Notes: a model not told the origin generated them from the sequence alone. A DNA stretch of 64,000 nt from Pseudopithomyces maydicus (GCA_026873275.1 JANTUC010000008.1:248001-312000), one strand, 5' to 3'. Shown: positions 33,282-46,236, counted from the first letter of the stretch. Numbers and translations are program-made.

Positions 33282-35745
33282 ATGAGCGATGAGGCTGTGC
33301 GCACCCCCGGCGGTGACGCGACAATAAGGGCCTCCACGCCCGCGCCCACGCCCGCGATCCTTGAGCGCCCGTCGTCGTCGGCTTCGCCCTCCCCGCAGCA
33401 GCTGTTCCCCGAGCTGCAACCACCACGCCAGCGCGGATGGCTCAGCAGCGTGCGCCGGCCCAAGACGTCGCCCGCGCCCAAGTCTGCCATCAAGCGGACG
33501 CTGCTCACCGAAGACGATGCTCGACGCGATTCGGCCTTGGCGTCCTCTAACTGTCCTGCCAGCACCAACCACGATTCCGTTAATAACGAGCCCTCGACGC
33601 CCACTAGCCTGCACAAAACACCGAGTCTTCCCGCCATCGTCGTTCAAGATGAGCCCGCCCTGCGCGCAAGCAGCTCGTCGTACCGTAATCTCACCGATAC
33701 CGCCGAGGATTTCCAGGGCATAGATACCGTCATCCCCACCGGCGCCTTCGACGACCTCACCTCGCCCACCCAGATTTCCTTTTCGAAGCGCGGCAGCATG
33801 TTCCTCGGCGGGAAGCCCACCAACCCGAAAACTAAACAGCTTGGACTGACCCCGGAAAGCGCGGCCGCCGCAGCCCCAGACACCCCACCCAAGCATGAAG
33901 AAGCCCGTGATAAGATGGAGGAAAACACCCAGCAGCTTGCTGCGCCAGTCACACCGCGTCTGAATGCGCGTCCTACATCGCGCGTCTCGGCAAGAGGCCG
34001 GGTCGTCAGTAACCGTGTCTTGTCTACAGATGAGATGATGCTGTCGCGGAAGGTGCGCTCCATGTACCTGCACGGCAACGAAAGCGCGGCCAACTGGGAT
34101 AGCGTGGACGAAGAGGCGGAAAGCAAACACACCAGCTTAGTTGACAGCAGTAGCGCGGTTGGCACGCCGGCTTACAGCTCGTCACTAGCGGCCGAGGGTA
34201 GCAGGGCCGAGTCGAGCTCCCTCATGAGTTCCAGGAGGGGAAGCGTGCTCATAGCAAGAGAACCGCACGAGACTGCGGGTGGAATCGAGGACTGGTCCGA
34301 GCTGGATGGTGAAGAAGTCGACCGATATGGGTTCATCGTTCCTAAGAAGACGACGCCGGGTGGGCCAGGTAATGGGATGGGCTCCGACGGTCCAGCGGAA
34401 CCGCGCATACAACGTGTATCGACCGCACTCAAGCTGGTATCAGAAGAACCGAGAAGGAGAGGGTTGGTACATAGTGTGTCCAAGGCTCGCTCTTTCCGCA
34501 CTACCAATACAGCAACAGACGCTCCCAAAAGACGAAGATCGCAAAAATCCGCCAGGCCGCCCGCATCCGTCATGTCGAACCGCACCGCTCGAAGCACGCC
34601 TCAGCGATCGATACGTCAAGCTACGAATCGGTTGCCGCACAACAGAGATCGGAGGCTGATGGACGAAGCCAGCGACATGCTCAGATTACCTCCAGGTCTC
34701 GCAGACGTTGCAGAAGACCCACAGCAATCTAGCAGGGCAGCAGAAAAGGCAAGAGCGAAGGAGATCGAACGCGAAGAAAAATGGCGGAAAATGGCAAAAG
34801 TGGTGCAGGCAGGGGCCAAGAGCGGCGGGATGATGTTTGAATTCGATGTCAAGGATAGCAAAGTCATATCTAGAACATGGAAGGGCATACCCGATCGCTG
34901 GAGAGCAACCGCCTGGTATGCCTTCCTCGCCGCAAGCGCAAAGGCAACGAAGGACAGCCCTACAGAGGAAGAACTAATCTCCAATTTCTACGAACTACAA
35001 GATGAGAACTCGGCGGACGACATGCAGATCGATGTCGATGTCCCGAGAACGATTAATCGGCACATCATGTTCCGCAGGAGATATCGCGGAGGACAGCGAC
35101 TCCTGTTCCGCGTGCTTCATGCCATGTCTCTGTATCTGCCAGAGACAGGCTACGTTCAGGGCATGGCTGCCCTGGCAGCAACGCTCTTGTGCTACTTTGA
35201 GGAAGACAGGGCGTTCGTGATGCTGGTTCGGCTGTGGATGCTTCGAGGTCTGGAACGGCTCTACGAATCTGGTTTCGCAGGGCTGATGGAGGCCTTGGAA
35301 GATTTTGAGAAAAATTGGCTGCGCAACGGAGAGGTTGCGAAGCAATTGGTAAGTTCCCCCAACGAATCGGTTACTTTGGCAGCTGACAGCGGACCAGGAG
35401 GAGATGGGTATCACCTCAACGGCATACGGCACGCGCTGGTACCTGACCCTCTTCAACTACTCATTGCCGTTTTCAGCCCAGCTCCGGGTGTGGGATGTGT
35501 TTATGCTTTTAGGCGACGCTTCCTATTCCAACGATAAGGCGTCGAAGTTCAGTGGAGACCTGGACGTGCTGCATGCAACCTCGGCAGCACTCATCGATGC
35601 AACGAGGGAGATCTTGCTCGATTCAGATTTCGAGAACGCCATGAAGGTATTGACTTCATGGGTGCCCATCAAGGACGATAACCTCCTGATGAGGGTGGCG
35701 AGGGCAGAATACAAGATGCGCAAGAAGCGAGCCAATGCGAGGTGA
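33282..35745 (+). CDS. TBC-domain Rab GTPase-activating protein
   Basis: TBC proteins stimulate GTP hydrolysis by Rab/Ypt GTPases in vesicle traffic. Exons 33282-35348 and 35398-35745 are joined by a 49-base intron (GTAAGT...ACCAG) and give 804 residues with an intact frame. The first 500 residues are Ser/Thr/Pro-rich and probably disordered and phosphorylated. The TBC domain starts near residue 530. It shows the arginine finger (GIPDRWRATAWYAFL), RRRYRGGQRLLFRVLHAM, the glutamine finger (ETGYVQGMAALAATLL), and after the intron WYLTLFNYSLPF and LRVWDVFMLLGD. A basic tail (YKMRKKRANAR) ends the protein. The Rab target cannot be told from sequence. Confidence 0.92.
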
Positions 35746-38700
35746 AGAGGCGCCCTTCCTCTGGTGGATAAAATCATGGCTAGCCGCCAGCCACAACAGG
35801 GCGCGTCGGCAGAATGGAACGTTCGATCGCGTTTCCATGCTCTTTCGAGAAGACGTTGACGGATTCATGTGTCGATCCCTGAGATCAGTGGCTTGACCGT
35901 GTCGCGTGCATCCAACGTGGCTTCCACACGTTGTCTCGTATCTCGGGTACTATCGACTTTTACGGACGGCAATTTTTGCCGGCCGCCTTCGACATTTTTC
36001 TTTTTTTCTTTTGACACATTGCTATCGAACGGCCGTCCACGGCCCGGGACCACGTTGCACGCTCTGGATCGGAGACTGGCCGCATCAGTCAGCGCGTTGC
36101 GACGAGGCGGTTGTGGGGGTGAATGCGCGTGCACGCTGTGTTTTTGTTTGCATCATGGCAGAGCAGAGCAGAGCAGAGCATGGCACGGCGTAGCAGCGAG
36201 GCGTCACGGTACACGAGGTTTTCCTTTGTCATTGGCGCATTTGTGGGTTGTCGCATACAAGATACCTTTTTCGTTTACGCTGGATCATGCTATGATGAAG
36301 TTTGGATAGTATATCAGCCTCACATATATTGGCGCACCTGGCTTGTATAGTAGTTTATAATCTCTAATAGCAATGAGTACGCGTGTGCACTCGGGCGCTG
36401 CCTCCCAATCGTCCGTTTGTGATCAGGAACGCAGACGTCCGAAAACCTAATGGATCCCGGAGGGCATACAGTCCTCGTGCTGGCCGTAGTCTATAGTGTA
36501 GAATGCTACCTACACGACTCATTGCTGAGCAAATGGGTTCCCGTCACTGGACCGGTTGAGGAAAGGGCTATCTAGTGGGTTCAACACCGGACGGGACAAT
36601 CGGACCATCGTGGCGGGCGCATTGCGCAACAAGGTGGGACGCTGATAGACTACACTACCGGCACATGATTTTTTCGCCTCCGTGTCTGCGTCTGTCTGCA
36701 TCTCCGTCTCGGTCTGCGTCTGTCTGCGTCCGCGTCGGAGCAACGGGTACAGCGACCGCGGAGTTGTACCGAGAAATTCGGCGGAGGCAAAAAAAGAAGG
36801 AAAAAAAATAAGAACACTGGCAGGTGCAGCCGCCGGATTCGGAAGGGAGCTGTGCTAGGGAAGGTGGGGGTCGTCTGCGACTGCTCCCCTCGGAAACGAC
36901 TGCCCTGCCCTGCCCTGTCCCGTCGAAGCGCTCAGAGTTCGCCTCCACAAGCGCAGCCGAGACACATGCATCACTCCCCCTCCCTCCCCTCCTTCGCAGC
37001 AGGCGGCGGCGGCCAGCTCTCGGTGCGGTGGGCGGGCGCACGTCTCGGCTGGCGCTGCTGGGCTCTCGACGTCGCGGTAGCTTCTTTGGTCGACAAAATT
37101 AGCAGCGGATAGGGCAGCCGGGGGAATCGCTGATCGGTCGCATGATGGGGGATGGGTGCAAGGTGAGGCGGGCCCCGATCGACATGACGGTTGCTGGATG
37201 GAGGGCTGAGCGCGTCGGAGGGGGCGGTCGCACGCGGTATGGTTTACGCGCTACCTTTCTCGGACGCCATCGCCACCTCGCAGTGCAAAGGAAAGCGATT
37301 GCGAGATTGAGAGCGTGAAGGTGGAGCCGGGTCACGTTCTGGTGCGGCGCGGATGGGTTGGGTTATGGGTACCTGACGCGAACGTTGTGCCAAGAGCGGG
37401 GTGAGCGTCGTCTGTTGTTGCCTCGATACGGTGTTGGATAGCGCGGTACTGTGCTGTACTGTACAGTACAGGACGAATGTACCTACGACCTCAGGTGACG
37501 AAAACTGCACGGGGACGCATGGTATATTTTTAGCTTGGCACACACCTTCGCATGGCATGGCTACTGCCTGGTGGTGCTGGAAGGGGAACCTCAAGTGGAA
37601 CAGAACCAACCTCCATCGGCTCCCCTTGTTTGTCCACCCTCTACCGCTCAACGACTACGTACGCTCGTCTCATCGCGGCTCCCTGCTACCACCGACTCTC
37701 CGACATCCACCTGACCCGCCCAAACCAAGCGTGAAGCTTACCCCCGACCGCTGAATACATACTCTCCAGTGATTTCACCACCTGCTGCAATTTGTAAGGG
37801 CACAACTGAAGTCCAAAGCCAACAAAAAACCCCATGCACACCGGGTGTCATGCCACGGCCGTCCTAAACCATCTGCAGGCGTTTCTGTCCTCCGTTTCTC
37901 GACGGCACGTCCTCCGGCTTTCATCAGTGCCAGCTCATTCTGATTCATCAAGGGTCTCGAGGCCCGATCCGCGTCATCCTCCATGTCACAACCAAGACAG
38001 GATGGATGGTGCGGATCTCCTCTTTCGGTCGCTATAATTAATTTCCGTCTCGATTGGTGAGATGAAGCACGTTGGGGGCATGCACGCCAAATTTCCAGGT
38101 GCACGTCTGTACACGGCACCGATCGGGCATGGAGCTCGTCGTTGGTTCTACATACGTCCGTCTGGAAGCAGTCGTCCCGCGTCGGAATAGGCTCGCAGTC
38201 CTCTTATTTCATGACATGACATGACATGCCGCGTCTCATTTCGCCGTCAGGCCAGATGCATCCTCCTCTGGTTGCCATGGCGGTATCGGTCGGTGGTTGA
38301 CCAGGCCAGGGCCTAGCGAACAAGGCAATTCTGTACCGTATGTACATACATGGTACATTGTACTTGCCAAGAATGTCACAGATGCAGTCTGGGCAGACGC
38401 TACCCGAAGGCCCAAATCGCAGCGCTCGCGGCGCTGATTGGCGTGCGTGCAGGTCCCCAGCGAGCCAAATCTCGTTCTCGAGATCCTCTGGACTGATCTA
38501 GGGCGCCACTGGGTTTCAGGTAGATCCCCGTCGCTGCAGAATCAGGCAAGGCGGCAGCGCCGACACGGAAATTTAACGCTCAGTCGATCGTTCAGACCGG
38601 TGCCAGGCTCTCGGTGATTGCGCAACCCCAATCTCACGAGCAGCCCCTCACCACAGGCGGTCTGAGCGCTGGGTTCCACCTGGAGGCTGGAGTGGTGGAC

Positions 38701-40641
38701 TGCCACCGTCAGAAGCTGGCCTGGCTGCCTGGCTGCCTGGCAGACGCTGGAGCTTGCAGACGAGGCCTATTCTGTCCCGGCGCGGGGCCTTGACACGAGG
38801 AGCAGCGCGCAGCGTGCAATGATCAACACCCCGCCCATCTCCAGCGGCGCCCTATGTAACGCTCTGGCGGGCCACGGGTGTCGGTTCGTTGATCGTTGCT
38901 CTTATCGATTTGCCTGCCGCCCACGGTGGTGCGTCGATCCACCGGAATCTCTGCCCTAGGCTGACAGGTTGACAAGGTGTTTGTGTGCCACAGTCGTGCT
39001 TGGTGCAGATGGGAGACCAGCTGGCCAGCGGTTAGCGGTTGAGTTACGGCATGTGCTTTGCCCGTTCGGGTGGTGCACTTGTCGGTGCTGGATGGGTCTG
39101 CAGGAGCGCGTCTATGGAGACACTAAGGCACAGCGTGTCCTTCGTCGACAGTTTCGCTTTGATACACCGCGGCTCCACCGAAATGCAAACTTCATTTCGC
39201 GTTGCTCCTTTGGGGCATCACACCTCCAAGGTCTGACAGGAGCATGGCCCTTCATTTCCCTGCACGCAGCCTCGAGCAGCGACGTGAGCTCGAAAGAGCG
39301 CTGCGCGAGTCCGTGCAGCGGGGCGTTAATCTTCGAGAGAGATTCGCTTCCTGCCGAACGTTCGACCCTGTCTGGCGGTCCTGGGCCGCGCAGGCGTGAG
39401 AGCCCATGTCGACCCGTCTCGCAATTCCACAAGCCTTGCCAGGCTCGCCTCCACCAGCCACGATGCCCAAAGTAGGCTGGTCGGCAGCGACATGCCGAGT
39501 CCAGAAGCAGCAGACATCAACCTCCACACATGGCAGCGAGATGAACCGTTCAATGCATCGCGACCAGCATTGTGTGCCCCCTCCCCCCGTCCCCCGTCCC
39601 CGTGTGCACAACATGGCCGGTCTACGAGATGACGACGAGGAGAGGGTTGGACTGTGCATTTTGCCGCTGTAATAACGTCGACGACGTTGAGCCTTTTTGA
39701 AAGATGAGCTTTAGATTGCCCATGGATTGCCCATGGATTGCATTGCCCATGCCATGGTGAGGTGGTCGTTGCTTCCCTACTACCATCCGATAAGGCCACT
39801 TTTGGCAAGAGCAACAACCAACGTAGCGTAGCCGTCCACTGGGCCAGCATCAGCTTCTTCTCTTCTCTCCCGTCTCCCGTCCGCAGCATCCAGTGTCCAC
39901 CGTCCACCGTCCACCGTGGGAACGGCCACCTGGGCACGTTCACGCCAGTTTAGCACTCGTCAAATGCTTCTCCGCTTGGCTGGATGCACGTCAAAAAGTA
40001 GTCGTGTGGCCGATGCTAGCGCCACAGGCCCGAGCTGGCATACATTACCAAAATATGCAGCGGCGGGAGCCTTCTTCGGCACGTCAGACTGCAGACTACG
40101 CGTGCAGACCGCGGTCCTTTCCATTCCTCACCTGCTGACGGCAACTTGGTAGCTCATGCATATCCTTGCTACTCATTCCCACTTGCCGCCCGCTGAACGC
40201 CGCCACGCACCAGCTTGACCTGGTCGCTCGCGCGGCCTGCCGCTCCCTCGCACCGTGTATTCGTTGGCTCCTGTGGGTTTTCCTCGCCGGTTGGTTAACT
40301 CTTACCGGCCACTCTTCCGTTCTTGTACACTCGTTACAACCTTCTCCGCCAGGCTCACTCCTTCCTTCTTCAGAATCTCTCTACCACATCCTGGCACTTT
40401 CTAGCCGTAATCGCTCACACCTGTCCCTGTGGGAGCGAGCCACTCCTGGCCGAGATCTTCAGCACAGCGAGCTGTGTCTTTGGCCCACCCCATTTGCTTT
40501 CTTTAGCTTCGCTTTTACCCGCGAATCAAAGCGGATCGTTGGTACCGACAAGCATTGGGCCTAGTCCACAAGGCAACGGCTGTCGTGCCCTGGGCAGTAG
40601 TTGGACGCTGCTTCTACAGGATCTCATCTGAATAAGTACGT
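35746..40641. other. 4.9-kb gene-free region
   Basis: Many short overlapping frames occur on both strands but none shows a domain or convincing splice pattern. It holds short repeats (AGAGC at 36159-36180, ATGAC at 38211-38228, GCCTGGCT at 38722-38745), an 18-base palindrome at 37454-37471, and poly-purine tracts. It may hold long leaders or non-coding transcripts; none can be defined. Confidence 0.5.
37454..37471. repeat. 18-base perfect palindrome
   Basis: CTGTACTGTACAGTACAG reads the same on both strands and has internal GTAC repeats. No known role. Confidence 0.7.
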
Positions 40642-42312
40642 ATGCACTTCCGTCCGTTTCAGGAACTTCGACATTTGGACATTCCCAACCAGTCATTTCG
40701 ATGTCGACGCCCCTCAAACAAACCATCTGCCCTCGCTCTACCACCCTCAATGTTGCTCACATTGGCTAAACCACCAAAGTCCGAATTCGAATTCAAGACT
40801 CATGATTACTCTCCAACATCCATCTCGTCTGCGTTCGCCCGATACTCACCCAAGCTCAACGCCAGGCCACCATCACATCCCCCGCCAGCCAGTGCATCCA
40901 CCAATATGGGGACCCCTCACCGAGGACTGCCTCCGCCTTCGGCCATGACACTGCCAGAACCTGCGCGCGGTCCCTCCATATCCCAACCAATGGGCTCTCT
41001 CCCGCCTGCGCCCACTCAATGGCAAGGTGCCGAAGATGGCATGAAGAATTGGCTCGCAGCGAAGGCTGAAGAAGAGAAGAGGAGGCAAGAGGAAGAGAGA
41101 ACGCGGCAGGAGGACCTCAAGGTTCAGCAGCGTCAGATTGAGCAATCAATGCTTCGAGAGTCACTGCAAGGAGGAGTGCCTCCGCATTTGATTCCCATGA
41201 TTTTTGCGGGTATGGGAGGTGGGAGCCTTGCTAACCTCAGCGCCGACATGCTCCGGGAACACCAGCTCGACCTTCAAGCTGCGCAGCGTCAGGCGCAAGG
41301 CCAATTGTCCCCGGATCTTCGCAGAGAGACCAAATTCATCGGCCAGGCGCAACCAGGAGCCTACGGGGGTCAACCGCAGACTCCTCAGACTGCTCTGCCG
41401 CCCACATCAGTGCTTCCGGGGCAACCTTTACCGTCGCAGTCTCAACACGCTGCGTTCTCACAGTCACCGTACGCAACGGGAAGCACGTCACCCCGGATGA
41501 GAGCTGTGCAACCTGGTGCACCCACGTCCGCTCCACGGCCTCCACCCCAGTCACAACTTCCCCGATTGACCACGAACGAAATGCAAATCCAGCAACCACC
41601 AACAGCACCATCCAACGTGCAGCAGCTCCAGCAGTCACAATCGAGTCAGCAAGAACAACAGACTTCGCCTTCGATCTACTTCCACCACTGGGTTCCTCCC
41701 AACTCGCAACAGGAGAAGCCGTCGAGCGGGAACCCACCTGCAACCCCCTCAGGTAAATACAGAGCCTCGCCCGCACCCCTTTCCCGTCAACGTGCCACCT
41801 CTCATGCGTCTGACCCAGACTATACCAGCTCCCCCAAGAAGCGTAAAGCGCAAGGCGGCCACCCCGCTCCTCCACCTCCGACAACGGCGCCTCAAACATA
41901 CACCTCTCCATCATTCTCGCACGTATCAACGTCTTCCACATCAACTCCAGGACGACGAGGACACACCCGAGCCCGTTCTGATGCATCTGGACGGGGGCCA
42001 GAAGGGCGCGGCAGTGCTTTGAGCCGTCGGGGGACCATCTCAACACATGGGCAGGCCGAAGCTGGAGCGCACCATCACAACGAGCCCACGGAATACCGAT
42101 TCCAGCCGCCGCTGCGCGGACCCGAGGAGCACCATCAACGCGAACCGTCGTACGCAGCAAGTTCGTTACGCAGTGAAGGCGGTGGGGGCGGACACCATTC
42201 GCAATCAGCTTCATCAATGTCATATCCAGCTGAAACACGTCCACCCGGGCCGCATCAGCAACTGGAGCGGGTTTTTGCGCCTTCGCCCAAACGGGAACCC
42301 GGTGGGCAGTAG
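40642..42312 (+). CDS. Pro/Gln-rich protein with coiled coil and NLS, function unknown
   Basis: A single open frame of 556 residues. The start is uncertain: ATGs at 40642, 40750 and 40906 are in frame, and MGTPHRGLPPPSAMTL at 40906 looks like a natural N-terminus. From about residue 130 there is a charged coiled coil (NWLAAKAEEEKRRQEEERTR), then a conserved-looking helical block (LQGGVPPHLIPMIFAGMGGG). The rest is Pro, Gln and Ser-rich, with a SIYFHHWVPP motif, a basic nuclear-localisation-type cluster (SSPKKRKAQGG) and His/Gly-rich stretches. I recall similar fungal proteins of unknown function but can give no name. A nuclear, possibly transcription-related role is inferred from composition only. 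Confidence 0.65.
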   Translation: MHFRPFQELRHLDIPNQSFRCRRPSNKPSALALPPSMLLTLAKPPKSEFEFKTHDYSPTSISSAFARYSPKLNARPPSHPPPASASTNMGTPHRGLPPPSAMTLPEPARGPSISQPMGSLPPAPTQWQGAEDGMKNWLAAKAEEEKRRQEEERTRQEDLKVQQRQIEQSMLRESLQGGVPPHLIPMIFAGMGGGSLANLSADMLREHQLDLQAAQRQAQGQLSPDLRRETKFIGQAQPGAYGGQPQTPQTALPPTSVLPGQPLPSQSQHAAFSQSPYATGSTSPRMRAVQPGAPTSAPRPPPQSQLPRLTTNEMQIQQPPTAPSNVQQLQQSQSSQQEQQTSPSIYFHHWVPPNSQQEKPSSGNPPATPSGKYRASPAPLSRQRATSHASDPDYTSSPKKRKAQGGHPAPPPPTTAPQTYTSPSFSHVSTSSTSTPGRRGHTRARSDASGRGPEGRGSALSRRGTISTHGQAEAGAHHHNEPTEYRFQPPLRGPEEHHQREPSYAASSLRSEGGGGGHHSQSASSMSYPAETRPPGPHQQLERVFAPSPKREPGGQ

Positions 42313-43024
42313 ATTGCCAACTTGTCACCAAACCCGCTTCCGAATCCGGGTAAAGTAGTGCCAGGGAAGCCGACAAGTGAATCTTGGAAAAAAGGTCCTT
42401 TGCATAATGACGCCACAAGCGTGTGTACTTTCGGTCGCGAAATGCAGGCATCGCAAGCGAGATGAGCTCCACAACAGAAAGTTACTCATCTCGACGGCCA
42501 AATCACCCTCGGTGCACGGCCCGACTATGTACGTTGGCAGACAATCTTAGCAGATTGCATGCTGGAGTTGTCGGCAGGTTTTGGGCGGGCGTGCGACGAT
42601 TCGGCCCGTTCGCATGATTTACCGCTTCCTGAGAAAATGTCAAACCGAGATTGTGGCTGGGGTCTGACGTTCGATCGAGGGTCACGAGTCTCGCGTTTCG
42701 GTTCTGATACCAAAACTCCCACGACGACGTTACGCCGCGCGATGGGTGCAGTAGGTAGAAACCTGTTTTATCCAACTTGGCCCAATCGCCTGCCTGGTAA
42801 GAAAGGCTTTCGAACCGTACGTTCGTACATACAGAATCATCCCGACCGCGATGGTCGCGTGCATGCTCTCGTCAGCGCTGGAAAATTCCACACGTTCCCT
42901 GGCTGGATGTGAAACACAAAGACAAGTGTGTCGACGCGAGGCTGCTTACGCGTGGGCGTATTTCCCACCACCGCAGAGCGCAGAGCTTACCAGGTGGATA
43001 GGTTAGCGCCGTGCTAACGAGGTC

Positions 43025-43055
43025 GGTCTGGTCTGGTCTGGTCTGGTCTGGTCTG
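43025..43055. repeat. (GTCTG)n microsatellite
   Basis: Six or so pentamer copies in a row in non-coding DNA. Confidence 0.9.
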
Positions 43056-43922
43056 CGGGCAGACTCAATGCAGCAGTCGGGTCCAGGAAGCCGACGCCCT
43101 GGTTTCTGTCTGCCACAGGGCCACAGCCAGACGGTTGCACGAGACCCGTACTCCGGGGGCGGCTTCCCGAATGTATGTTTCGCATACGACGTGCAACGGT
43201 GCAGCGAATGGCGTGGTGAGGCCTAATCGGTGAGGCGCCACTTCTGCATTCGGATTCGTTGTTGGGAGCGCATATCTGGGTATTCTCCGGAGGCGTTGCG
43301 TTGTATCGTGTCGGGTCGTATCGTGTCGTGTTGTGGTAATGGGCGGCACGGGTCGCGTACAGTTAGAGCCCCCGAGCGAGCAGCGGCAGCAGCCTTGAGA
43401 TCGTATCCGCCTCGTCTGGACAAGTCGAGGCTGTGTGCTATCATTTGGTGGAGAGTGACAAAGAATGTCGGTTGCAACACTTTTTTGTCTTCTGCCAAAT
43501 GATAACATATGGCGTCAACTTGGTTGATGCGAGTACGTCCATGTACCTTCGTTGTCCGTGGATCAAGAAGAGGGTGTTCACAAAATGTCAATCGGTCGGC
43601 AAGTCACTCACTCGACCACGGACAGACGGGCCGACCATCTCCCACCTATATTTCCAATCCCATCGGACAATCACCTCACTTCACACCCAAATACACATAT
43701 ATCCCCATCGCCACACCACACCTTCAGCAGCAATGCTTTTCCTCTGCGTTCTTCCTCTCCAGATGTATGTTACTTGGGTTGGGTAAACCATCACCACCAT
43801 CCATCTACCTTATATTTTCACTACATACATCACGTCACGTCACTTCCACCTTGGTCCCAGTTTGTTACATGATATACCCGGTTCTTTCTCACTCTATATA
43901 TATATATTTCCCTTATCTCTTT

Positions 43923-43953
43923 TCTCTTCTTTCTTCTTTCTTCTTTCTTCTTT
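43923..43953. repeat. (TTCTTTC)n polypyrimidine tract
   Basis: About four near-perfect copies of a TTCTTTC unit form a strand-asymmetric pyrimidine tract. Confidence 0.85.
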
Positions 43954-44561
43954 CACCCTTCTTCCGACTTTTTTGCTCCGTAGTCGGCGGTAGATGCGTA
44001 GGGCGTGTCCTACTTTTTTCTTGTTTTTTCTCATGGGGGATTTTATATACAGAGATATATATACATATACAGCGATTTACGGCGGACGTGCGCGCGGGCG
44101 TGTGGGATTTAGCACCTTTTTGGCTGGTTGTTGTACATATATGTATTTGGGAGATGCATGGGAACGGGAATGGGAATGGAATGCGATACAATGGGCGTGT
44201 TTATTTATCCAAGGTCATGCGTGCGAGTGAGGGCGTAGAGAGCAGGCTGCTTGTGTATATTTGGAGCGCGGAATCGAGTTCAGTGTATACGTTTCGGTAT
44301 TTACACATCATATCATATCATATACTATAACATCGAGTGCAACCAACCTCCTTCTGTCTTGTCTTGCCTCGTAGTGTCTAGATCCGTCTCGCCATGTGCA
44401 TGTGCATGCAATCAAAGTTGAGGCCAGTCACTGACCCGTCGAGCGAGCGGGCATCGTGCGAAGCTCGTATCGCGCTGTATCACTTCGCTGGCATATCGCA
44501 AAGTAAACAAATTATCACGCAAGCAAGCCACCACCGACCGCGCTTGCACTTGATATGTTTG

Positions 44562-44586
44562 CATATATATATATATATATATATAT
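44562..44586. repeat. (AT)n microsatellite
   Basis: An uninterrupted AT dinucleotide run of about 24 bases. Confidence 0.9.
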
Positions 44587-44890
44587 TCGTTTATGTGAGA
44601 GAAAGAATACGAAATTCGGCGTTTCGGCGCAGAAGCGAGATTATCTATGTATGTATGTATGGCATCGCAGCAGTACATATGTACGTACGTGGACTGGCTA
44701 AGCTAGCTAGCTAGCTATCTACTAAGAGAGAGCGAAAGCGAGAGCGAGGTGATGGGTGGAATTCCCGTTGACAAGATAAGGTTGGGGTCTGGAATGAGGC
44801 GTGGGGGTTGGAGGGATGGTGTGGAGATTGGGTGTTGGGGGCTGGAGATTTTTTTTTTTTAGGATTTTTTTTTCCTGGGTTGGGATGAGG

Positions 44891-44917
44891 GAGGTGAGGT
44901 GAGGTGAGGTGAGGTGA
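44891..44917. repeat. (GAGGT)n microsatellite
   Basis: Five pentamer copies follow two long T runs in non-coding DNA. Confidence 0.9.
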
Positions 44918-45596
44918 TTGGATTAGGTGGGGGTTGAATGGTTGGCTTTGGGTTGGGGTTTGTATGGGGAGTGAGGGTGGAGATGGAGTGGTGAGGCTGG
45001 GTTTTTGTATGTGGTGGGTGGGGTGGATAGGAGGGGAAGTGATGTGAGTGATGCGATATTTAGATGTACTACGGTATGGTGAAGTCAAGATACATAGGTA
45101 TAGCGTGCGCACTGGTGCGGTATCTGGCAATTGTGTTGACAACCACTTGCCCTAGCTAAATACACAGCAATTTACCTGTTCATAGACCGTACAAATCAAT
45201 CCAGCAGCATCAAACCATCTTCCAACCCAGCATCAACAACCAGTTGACAGCGCGTTCTCTACAGCTCCCTAACTCTGCGCCACACAACCGCCACACGCGC
45301 CACACCTGCCCCGCGCCTCTGCCCCACCAAAACAGGCACCCACCCGCACGCGCCCGTCTCTGCCTGCTCGCTCACTCACCCTTCCAAACACCGACAAGAC
45401 ACACCGCATAAATACCACCTCCACACCACACACCACACACACCCTGCACCGGTCGGTCTTTGCACTCCGGTATCCACGCCACCCGCATACATACATACGC
45501 TCGCACGATCGATCGCTCCCGAGGCGGAAGCTACCCAGCGAACGGATACATTTGGAAGGGCTCGTACGGGGTCTTACTTAGCAGGCAGCTGTCATC

Positions 45597-46236
45597 ATGC
45601 AGATCAAGTACGTTTATCTAGGACGAGATTGGAGGGGGACGTGGTGTGGTTTTGAGGGGGTGGAGCTGATTACTTGGTAGGGTGCGCACGCTTACGGGGA
45701 AGGAGATCGAGTTGGATATCGAGGCCGATTATAAGGTATGTGTTGCTACTTATGTGCTGGGGGTATTCCGTGTGGTATGGTGAGGGTTTAGGTGGGGGAA
45801 AGAGAAAGAATGAACGAAAGAGAATGGGACAGGATATGAATGGGACGCACGCTTGTACACGTATACCTATTCGGACGCATCGCGCACCGCACCGCACCGC
45901 ACCGCACCACAACATACCGTACCGTACCATACCACACAGCACGGCACTATATATGAAGAAGAGAAAGGGAAAAGCTGACTCCACATAGGTATCCAGGATA
46001 AAGGAGCGCGTGGAAGAGAAGGAGGGCATTCCGCCAGCGCAGCAGCGATTGATCTTCGGCGGCAAGCAGATGTGAGTTGATCCAACCTTGTACCCTGAAC
46101 CTTCGCAGAAGAAAGAAACATCCAGAGCAACGCTGACGAGCTTTCACGTAGGTCAGATGACAAGACAGCCGAGGACTACCAGCTCGAGGGTGGAGCGACG
46201 CTGCACTTGGTGTTGGCGCTGAGGGGCGGATGCTAA
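45597..46236 (+). CDS. RUB1: Ubiquitin-like NEDD8/Rub1
   Basis: This modifier is conjugated to cullins and activates SCF-type ubiquitin ligases. Four exons (45597-45607, 45681-45735, 45989-46071, 46152-46236) give exactly 78 codons (77 residues) with no missing base. The sequence runs MQIKVRTLTGKEIELDIEA, then RIKERVEEKEGIPPAQQRLIFGGKQ, and ends LHLVLALRGGC. Ala before the RGG (LALRGG, position 72) separates NEDD8 from ubiquitin, which has Arg there. The single Cys after Gly-Gly must be removed by a C-terminal hydrolase. Intron 2 is 253 bases and carries a (GCACC)n repeat. Confidence 0.96.
45883..45907. repeat. (GCACC)n microsatellite in NEDD8 intron 2
   Basis: About five GCACC/CCGCA copies, followed by degenerate ACCGT/ACCAT copies, all inside the intron. 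Confidence 0.85.

Larger units (their letters stand above)
42313..45596. other. 3.3-kb gene-free, microsatellite-rich region
   Basis: No supported gene is present. It contains (GTCTG)n at about 43025-43055, a (TTCTTTC)n pyrimidine tract at 43923-43953, (AT)n at 43893-43905 and 44562-44586, TATG and AGCT runs near 44649-44720, T runs at 44855-44872, and (GAGGT)n at 44891-44917. The end is the CA-rich leader of the NEDD8 gene. Confidence 0.6.

Noticed and set aside
41336..42472. 378-codon open frame antisense to the P/Q-rich gene
   Set aside because: It mirrors a long biased coding frame on the other strand and has no recognisable motif.
42800..42815. GGTTCGAAAGC on the minus strand as a tRNA B box
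   Set aside because: No A box or cloverleaf could be found at the needed distance.
43509..44330. 273-codon + strand frame
   Set aside because: It crosses pyrimidine and AT microsatellites; the composition (Ser/Phe/Tyr/Leu) follows the repeats.
45883..45960. GCACC repeats as a CRISPR-like or satellite array
   Set aside because: They are simple pentamers without spacers and lie inside a NEDD8 intron.
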